Part shown: in pieces, positions 59,469 through 64,000 of the stretch
Layout of the letters: every line of letters begins with the position of its first letter
How positions within the stretch are numbered: position 1 is the stretch's first letter
Origin: Trinickia dinghuensis
GTDB lineage: Bacteria; Pseudomonadota; Gammaproteobacteria; Burkholderiales; Burkholderiaceae
Length of the DNA stretch: 64,000 nt
Direction of reading: 5' to 3'
Assembly (NCBI RefSeq): GCF_003367175.1
Contig: NZ_QRGA01000023.1
Span: 37,232-101,231 of the forward strand
The notes under the pieces: model-generated
Database searches by the model: none
The model's input: only the letters and a program-made list of their open reading frames with translations
What the model was told of the DNA's origin: nothing
Program-made: the position numbers and the translations under genes

Positions 59469-60074
59469 ATGAGATCTCAGAGGGCCGACGGGGCCGACGA
59501 CCATGGAGATTCGGGACAGCGAGGCACCGCGCTGGCCGACGCTCGGCTTTATCTGCGATCGGCTCGCGAAGACGATCGCGACTTCTTGTTCCGTGTATTC
59601 GAAAGTACGCGCGCGGAAGAATTCGCGCGGTTGGGGTGGGGCCCTGAGCGCGTTGCGGCGCTGCTGGCCGAACAGTTTTCCATGCAAGACATGTATTACC
59701 GCCGGCACTACCCGCATGGCCGCTTCGATGTGGTGATGCTGGGCGAAACGGCGATCGGGCGCTTTTATCACTACTGGCATGGCAGCGAGGCGCGCTTGAT
59801 CGACATCGCGCTCCTGCCTGCTCATCGCGGGGCGGGGATCGGGACGCGGCTCGTGCGCGATTTCGTGGCGCGCGCGGCGGACAAGGCGATGCCCGCGGTG
59901 TTGTACGTAGAGATGAACAACCCCGTGCAAGCGCTTTATCGCATGCTCGGGTTCGAGACGGTGGGCGAGAACGGGGTGTATCACCAGATGCGGCGACCCG
60001 CCATGCCATTTGCCGATGAGCGTGTGCAGCCCGTGGAAGGGCTCGCGCTCGACGGCGGCTCGAACACGCAGTGA
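59469..60074 (+). CDS. GNAT family N-acetyltransferase (present only in cassette B)
   Basis: 201 residues. The acetyltransferase core starts near residue 25 (ARLYLRSAREDDRDFLFRVF). The acetyl-CoA loop is LLPAHRGAGIGTRLVRDF near 118, and the C-terminal strand region reads NPVQALYRMLGFETVGENG. The first 25 residues come from the conserved GAGATCTCAGA leader and may not be translated; the true start could be later. The likely target is an amine or protein N-terminus, unknown. About 85 bases separate it from the DUF6916-like gene. Confidence 0.88.
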   Translation: MRSQRADGADDHGDSGQRGTALADARLYLRSAREDDRDFLFRVFESTRAEEFARLGWGPERVAALLAEQFSMQDMYYRRHYPHGRFDVVMLGETAIGRFYHYWHGSEARLIDIALLPAHRGAGIGTRLVRDFVARAADKAMPAVLYVEMNNPVQALYRMLGFETVGENGVYHQMRRPAMPFADERVQPVEGLALDGGSNTQ

Positions 60075-60158
60075 AAGGCAGTGAAACGAAAAACCAGGGC
60101 CGGCCGTGCCGGCCTCGATAAGCAGTCATAGACACACAGATAACGACCGGGGGCTTGT

Positions 60159-60500
60159 TTGTCGTCCATTCCTTCACATGCGGAGCTGCTCGACTCCATC
60201 GGGCAAAGCTTTACGTTGGTCGCATCGAACAGTGCGGCCGTCGAGGCGCTCCTCATGGACGCGCCCTCGGGCATCCCCATGAGTGACAGTTTCGCCTGCT
60301 ACTCGGCCACCTTCGAGTTGCCGGCGGGCGTGTTCGCGCCGCAGGACGTCTATCGCATCGGCTCGCCGTCCGGCCGAGCGTGGGATCTGCTCGCGACGCC
60401 GACCAGGCCCACCGAGGACGGGCGATCGACGCTGACTGTCGTCGTGCACTGTCGTGCTGATGAGCCGGGCAATGCCGCCGGTTCGCGGGACGTTGCGTAG
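60159..60500 (+). CDS. DUF6916-like small protein, copy B
   Basis: 113 residues from TTG, same length and start as copy A. The last 70 residues are nearly identical to A; the first 45 differ more (LLDSIGQSFTLVASNSAAV here). GGGGG lies before the TTG. Its role beside the collar protein is unknown: assembly partner or chaperone are possible. Confidence 0.7.
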   Translation: MSSIPSHAELLDSIGQSFTLVASNSAAVEALLMDAPSGIPMSDSFACYSATFELPAGVFAPQDVYRIGSPSGRAWDLLATPTRPTEDGRSTLTVVVHCRADEPGNAAGSRDVA

Positions 60501-60582
60501 GGTATTTCTTCGATAAATCTCAAGACTTCGAAATCCAGACATCGCGAAATCTTGAATCTCGAATCTCGACAGGAGGCGTTAA

Positions 60583-61203
60583 ATGAGTGATCCGTATCTC
60601 GGTGAAATTCGCATGTTCGGCTTCAACTTTGCGCCCTATAGCTGGGCGCTATGCCAGGGCCAAACGATTTCCATCCAGCAGAACACGGCGTTGTTTTCGC
60701 TGCTGGGCACGTTTTACGGCGGTGACGGCGTCTCGAATTTTCAATTGCCGAACCTGCAAAGCCGCAGCCCCGTGGGTATGGGCCAGGGGCTGGGGCTTTC
60801 GAACATCAGCATCGGCGAGCAGGGCGGGATCGAAAACGTTTCGCTGACGATCGCGAACATGCCGTCGCATACGCACGTGGCGGCGGTGACGGGCGGCGGT
60901 GCCGTGACGGGACAAATCTCGATTCCGGCAACGACGAGCACGGCATCGGGGACCCAAACCGCGGCTCCGGGAACGACCGCGGTGCTGGGGCCGGTCAGCG
61001 TCAGCGATCGCCAGGGCCAGCTCTACAGCACCGCGACAGACGGCGCGACCACGCTGAAGCCGTTCAACGTGACGCTGCAGGGCACTGCGCCGACGATCAC
61101 GAACAGCTTGGTGGGGAACAACATCCCCATCGCGCTGCGCAATCCTTACATCGGCATCAACTTTTGCATCGCGCTGCAAGGTGTCTTCCCGTCGCGTGGG
61201 TAA
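60583..61203 (+). CDS. Phage tail-collar / microcystin-dependent protein, copy B
   Basis: 206 residues, the same length as copy A. The N-terminal 58 residues differ at about 18 positions from A (for example YLGEIRMFGFNFAPYSWAL). From SRSPVGMGQG on the two are almost identical at DNA level. AGGAGG precedes the ATG. A terminator-like hairpin follows the stop, then the DUF4347 gene. Confidence 0.9.
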   Translation: MSDPYLGEIRMFGFNFAPYSWALCQGQTISIQQNTALFSLLGTFYGGDGVSNFQLPNLQSRSPVGMGQGLGLSNISIGEQGGIENVSLTIANMPSHTHVAAVTGGGAVTGQISIPATTSTASGTQTAAPGTTAVLGPVSVSDRQGQLYSTATDGATTLKPFNVTLQGTAPTITNSLVGNNIPIALRNPYIGINFCIALQGVFPSRG

Positions 61204-61212
61204 TGAAGGACT

Positions 61213-61238
61213 GCGTGCCGCGGGAGCGGCACGCTTTT
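61213..61238 (+). terminator. Terminator or attenuator before the DUF4347 gene
   Basis: GCGTGCCGC, loop GGGA, GCGGCACGC, then TTTT: a perfect 9 bp stem with U-run. The next start codon is only 15 bases beyond, so the hairpin either ends the cassette transcript or, when bypassed, limits expression of the giant gene. Confidence 0.8.
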
Positions 61239-61252
61239 GAGGATTTGAAGCC

Positions 61253-64000
61253 ATGAAACTCGCCGCCAGCCTCTCGAAGCTTTTCGCCGCGATGCGCGCA
61301 TCCGAAACGAGCGGTCGCACGCAATACGCCGCCGTGCCCGCGCCGCTGATCGTCGCGCTCGAGCCGCGCATCGTCTACGATGCGTCGGCCGCTTCCATCG
61401 GCATGGCGGCCGCTGTCGCGGCGCAGCATCATCACGCGAGCGCGGAGGCGCACGATGCGGCGACGCCGGCGGCGGTGTCCAACTCTGCGGCGTCGGCGGG
61501 GAGATCGGCGGCTTTCTCCGTGAGTTCTTCGGACGCGGCTGCGTCGCAGCGCGCAGTGCACGGCTACATGACGGCGCAGTCTTCAACAGGCATTGGCGCG
61601 GGTGACACGTCCACGATGCGCGCCGTGCACGGCTACACCGACTTGGCGGTCACGTCGGCTGACAAGCAAGTCGTCTTCGTCAATTCGAACGTCACCGATT
61701 ACCAAGCGCTCATCGCAGGGGTGCCGCAGGGCACGCAGGTCGTCATCCTCGATTCGACGAAGGATGGCCTCTCGCAGATGGAGCAGTATCTGCAGCAGCA
61801 CCCGGGCGTCAGCGCGATTCATCTTGTTTCGCACGGGGCCGACGGCGACTTCGAGATCGGCAGCACGTGGATCAACGAAGCGGATTTGTCGACGTACAGC
61901 GCGCAGCTCGCGCAGATCGGCGCGGCGATGAAGCCGGGCGGCGATTTCCTGATTTACGGCTGCGACGTGGCCGAGAACGCGGACGGCAAGGCGCTCGTGC
62001 AGCAAATCGCATCGATCACGGGATTGAACGTGGCCGCGTCGACCGATATCACGGGCGCTGCCTCGCTCGGGGGGGATTGGACGCTCGAGTACGACGTCGG
62101 CAATGTGCACACGAACGTCATTTTCTCTGCTGCGGCGGAGAAGAGCTACGACTACACGCTAGCGCTCATCGACGAAAACTACGACAGCCACGTTGGATTC
62201 GACACCGGCGGGACCGGCGTTTCTTCGACGACGCTCGACGGCCTGACCTATACGGGCGATCAGCCGGTCGAGTATCAGGTCGTCTCTGGGTCGCTTCCCA
62301 ACAGTGCGACGGGTGGCGAATTGGTCGTCAACACGCAGGGCACCGCGATGTCCACGATGACAGTCTCACGGGCGGACGGGTCGTTGATGGCCGTGCAGAG
62401 TTTCGACATCGATATTTTCTTGAGCAACGACGTGACGGTCCAGGCGATCGGCTCGTCCGGACAAGTGCTCGGAAGCATCGACTTGAATTTGAACGACGGT
62501 GCCAGCACCAACACCTACGATGCGGGTCACTCGAGCGGCACCTCGCTATTCCACGTCAATTTAACCAGTCTTGCGGCGTTCTCGCAGGTCAAGAGCATCA
62601 AGTTCATAGAAAATAGCGGAAACGGCACGTACCTTTCGCCCACGCTGGACAACTTCACCTATCTCGATCCGACGTCGCCGCCGACGCTCACGGCAAGCGG
62701 CGGCACCGCGTCGTTCACGGCCGCCGACAACGCGGCGTCGACACCCGTCGTGGTCGATCCGGGCATCACGCTGACCGACGGCAATTCGGCCACGGCCACG
62801 AGCGCCACCGTTACGATCACGGGCAACTTTCAAGCCGGCGAGGACCAGCTTGCCTTCATCAATAACAATTCGACGACGTACGGCAATATCGCCAACGGCT
62901 CGTACAACCCGAGCTCGGGCGTCCTCACATTAAACGGTACGGCGTCGATCACGCAATGGCAGGCTGCGCTGAGCGCGGTCACGTATACCGATACCGCAGT
63001 GACGCCGAATACCGCGATGCGCACCGTCAGCTTCGAGCTGACGAGCGACGGGTTTACGCCGAGCAATACCGTGACGCGGACGGTCACCGTCGCGGATACC
63101 GATCAAACGCCAATCGTGCATACGACGGGCGGCACGACGAGCTACGCCGACGGCACCTCTGCCGTCACGATCGACAGCGGGGTCACGGTCACCGATCTGG
63201 ACAACACGACGCAAGCATCGGGTACCGTCTCGATCAGCGCGGGTTTTCAGAGCGGAGACACGCTTAGTTTCACGGCCAACAGCTCGACGATGGGCAACAT
63301 CGCCATTCAATCGTACAACTCGGCAACAGGCGTTTTGTCGCTGACTTCCGCTAGCGCGCTAGCCACCAAGGCGCAGTGGGCCGCAGCATTGAGCGCGGTG
63401 AAGTTCTCGAGCACGAGCACGACCTACGGCAACCGGACGATTTCGTTCACGACGAATGACGGCACGCAGACGAGCGCGGCGGCGACCGACACCGTCGATG
63501 TCGTGAATCCCCTTCAGTTGACGACGGATTCGGGCTCGGCCGCGTTCGTGGCGGGTGACAACGTGACGTCGACGCCGGTCGCCGTGGACTCCGGCTTGAC
63601 GCTGACCGATGCCGCTACCGGTACGCTTTCATCGGTGACGGTCGCGATCACGGGCAACTTCGATAGTAGTCACGACCAACTGCAGTTCACGAACACGGGA
63701 AGCATCACGGGCTCGTACAGCTCGGCGACGGGCGTGCTGACGCTGACCGGCGCATCGGCCACGCTCACGCAATGGCAGAGCGCGCTGCAATCGGTGACGT
63801 TCGAGAACACGGCGGTGACGCCGAGCAATGTGCCGCGCACCGTGACCTTTACGGCGGTTGATAGTTTGACCAATACGAGTACCGCCACGCGCACGGTGAC
63901 GGTGACGGATACGGATCAAACGCCGATCGTGACGACGACGGGGGGCACGACGAACTATGTGGGCGGCACGTCGGGTGTGACGATCGACAGCGGGGTCGGG
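61253..64000 (+). CDS. Giant DUF4347 repeat protein (adhesin-like), C-terminus outside window
   Basis: Open for 916 codons to the right edge. Near residue 36 is LEPRIVYDASA, the LEPR-type motif at the start of many giant bacterial surface proteins. Residues about 135-300 fit DUF4347 (VVFVNSNVTDYQALIAGV, AIHLVSHGADGDFEIG, GDFLIYGCDVAENADGKAL). From about 477 repeats of 135-140 residues follow, Thr/Ser-rich and beta-like, starting near 477, 618, 755 and 890, each with a TITLTD-like or TIDSGVTVTD turn. There is no classic signal peptide; export by a type I system is usual for such proteins. GAGGA lies before the ATG. Confidence 0.88.
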   Translation, partial: MKLAASLSKLFAAMRASETSGRTQYAAVPAPLIVALEPRIVYDASAASIGMAAAVAAQHHHASAEAHDAATPAAVSNSAASAGRSAAFSVSSSDAAASQRAVHGYMTAQSSTGIGAGDTSTMRAVHGYTDLAVTSADKQVVFVNSNVTDYQALIAGVPQGTQVVILDSTKDGLSQMEQYLQQHPGVSAIHLVSHGADGDFEIGSTWINEADLSTYSAQLAQIGAAMKPGGDFLIYGCDVAENADGKALVQQIASITGLNVAASTDITGAASLGGDWTLEYDVGNVHTNVIFSAAAEKSYDYTLALIDENYDSHVGFDTGGTGVSSTTLDGLTYTGDQPVEYQVVSGSLPNSATGGELVVNTQGTAMSTMTVSRADGSLMAVQSFDIDIFLSNDVTVQAIGSSGQVLGSIDLNLNDGASTNTYDAGHSSGTSLFHVNLTSLAAFSQVKSIKFIENSGNGTYLSPTLDNFTYLDPTSPPTLTASGGTASFTAADNAASTPVVVDPGITLTDGNSATATSATVTITGNFQAGEDQLAFINNNSTTYGNIANGSYNPSSGVLTLNGTASITQWQAALSAVTYTDTAVTPNTAMRTVSFELTSDGFTPSNTVTRTVTVADTDQTPIVHTTGGTTSYADGTSAVTIDSGVTVTDLDNTTQASGTVSISAGFQSGDTLSFTANSSTMGNIAIQSYNSATGVLSLTSASALATKAQWAAALSAVKFSSTSTTYGNRTISFTTNDGTQTSAAATDTVDVVNPLQLTTDSGSAAFVAGDNVTSTPVAVDSGLTLTDAATGTLSSVTVAITGNFDSSHDQLQFTNTGSITGSYSSATGVLTLTGASATLTQWQSALQSVTFENTAVTPSNVPRTVTFTAVDSLTNTSTATRTVTVTDTDQTPIVTTTGGTTNYVGGTSGVTIDSGVG

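Larger units (their letters stand above)
59248..61203 (+). repeat. Cassette duplication, copy B
   Basis: Same order as copy A with a GNAT gene added between promoter and DUF6916-like gene. The collar gene ends at 61203. Confidence 0.85.

Noticed and set aside
56769..61203. Prophage remnant
   Set aside because: Collar domains are phage-related, but there is no terminase, capsid, portal, lysis or integrase gene, and the arrangement looks like a chromosomal cassette.

Overview
The window is a 64 kb piece of a high-GC betaproteobacterial chromosome. Gene order (nadK-recN beside hrcA-hemH, grpE-dnaK-dnaJ-pabB/C, hda-pcnB-folK-panB, mutL-miaA) and protein sequences point to Burkholderia sensu lato (Burkholderia, Paraburkholderia, Trinickia or a close relative). 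The species cannot be fixed from sequence reading alone. No tRNA, rRNA, CRISPR array, insertion sequence or integrase was seen.

Bases 1-34,600 are mostly housekeeping. A YhdP/AsmA-like envelope protein (cut by the left edge) is divergent from glnE. glnE converges on nadK-recN, which is divergent from hrcA. Then come hemH, an Hsp15-like RNA-binding protein, the grpE-dnaK-dnaJ chaperone locus with sigma-32 type promoters, and a pabB-pabC fusion. A minus-strand run follows (hda, HAD phosphatase, pcnB, folK, deoxynucleoside kinase, panB) with a PerM/AI-2E permease upstream, divergent from purM. mutL-miaA, a DedA protein, a ParB-like protein, a SulP transporter, a small cupin and a zinc-less alcohol dehydrogenase relative complete this part.

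Bases 34,660-56,740 hold a type VI secretion system (T6SS) in three blocks. tssJ-tssK-tssL run left. A TPR lipoprotein, tssB, tssC, hcp, tssE, tssF, tssG, clpV and tssA run right. tssM, tagF, an OmpA-like protein and, upstream of tssM, an M15 peptidase run left. A single-span protein with a Cys-rich tail is divergent from the peptidase. Twelve of the thirteen core components are present; VgrG (TssI) and PAAR are not in the window. Hairpins lie on both sides of hcp.

Bases 56,760-64,000 are the most unusual part. A cassette (terminator, promoter, small DUF6916-like protein with a TTG start, phage tail-collar/microcystin-dependent protein) occurs twice. The second copy also has a GNAT acetyltransferase gene that the first lacks. 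The two collar genes are nearly identical over their last two thirds and diverged before that. A free-standing ThiE-like protein lies between the copies. Just after the second copy, behind a strong terminator-like hairpin, starts a giant DUF4347 repeat protein that runs off the right edge. The collar/DUF6916/GNAT/DUF4347 neighbourhood looks like an accessory, surface-related system without an obvious description.
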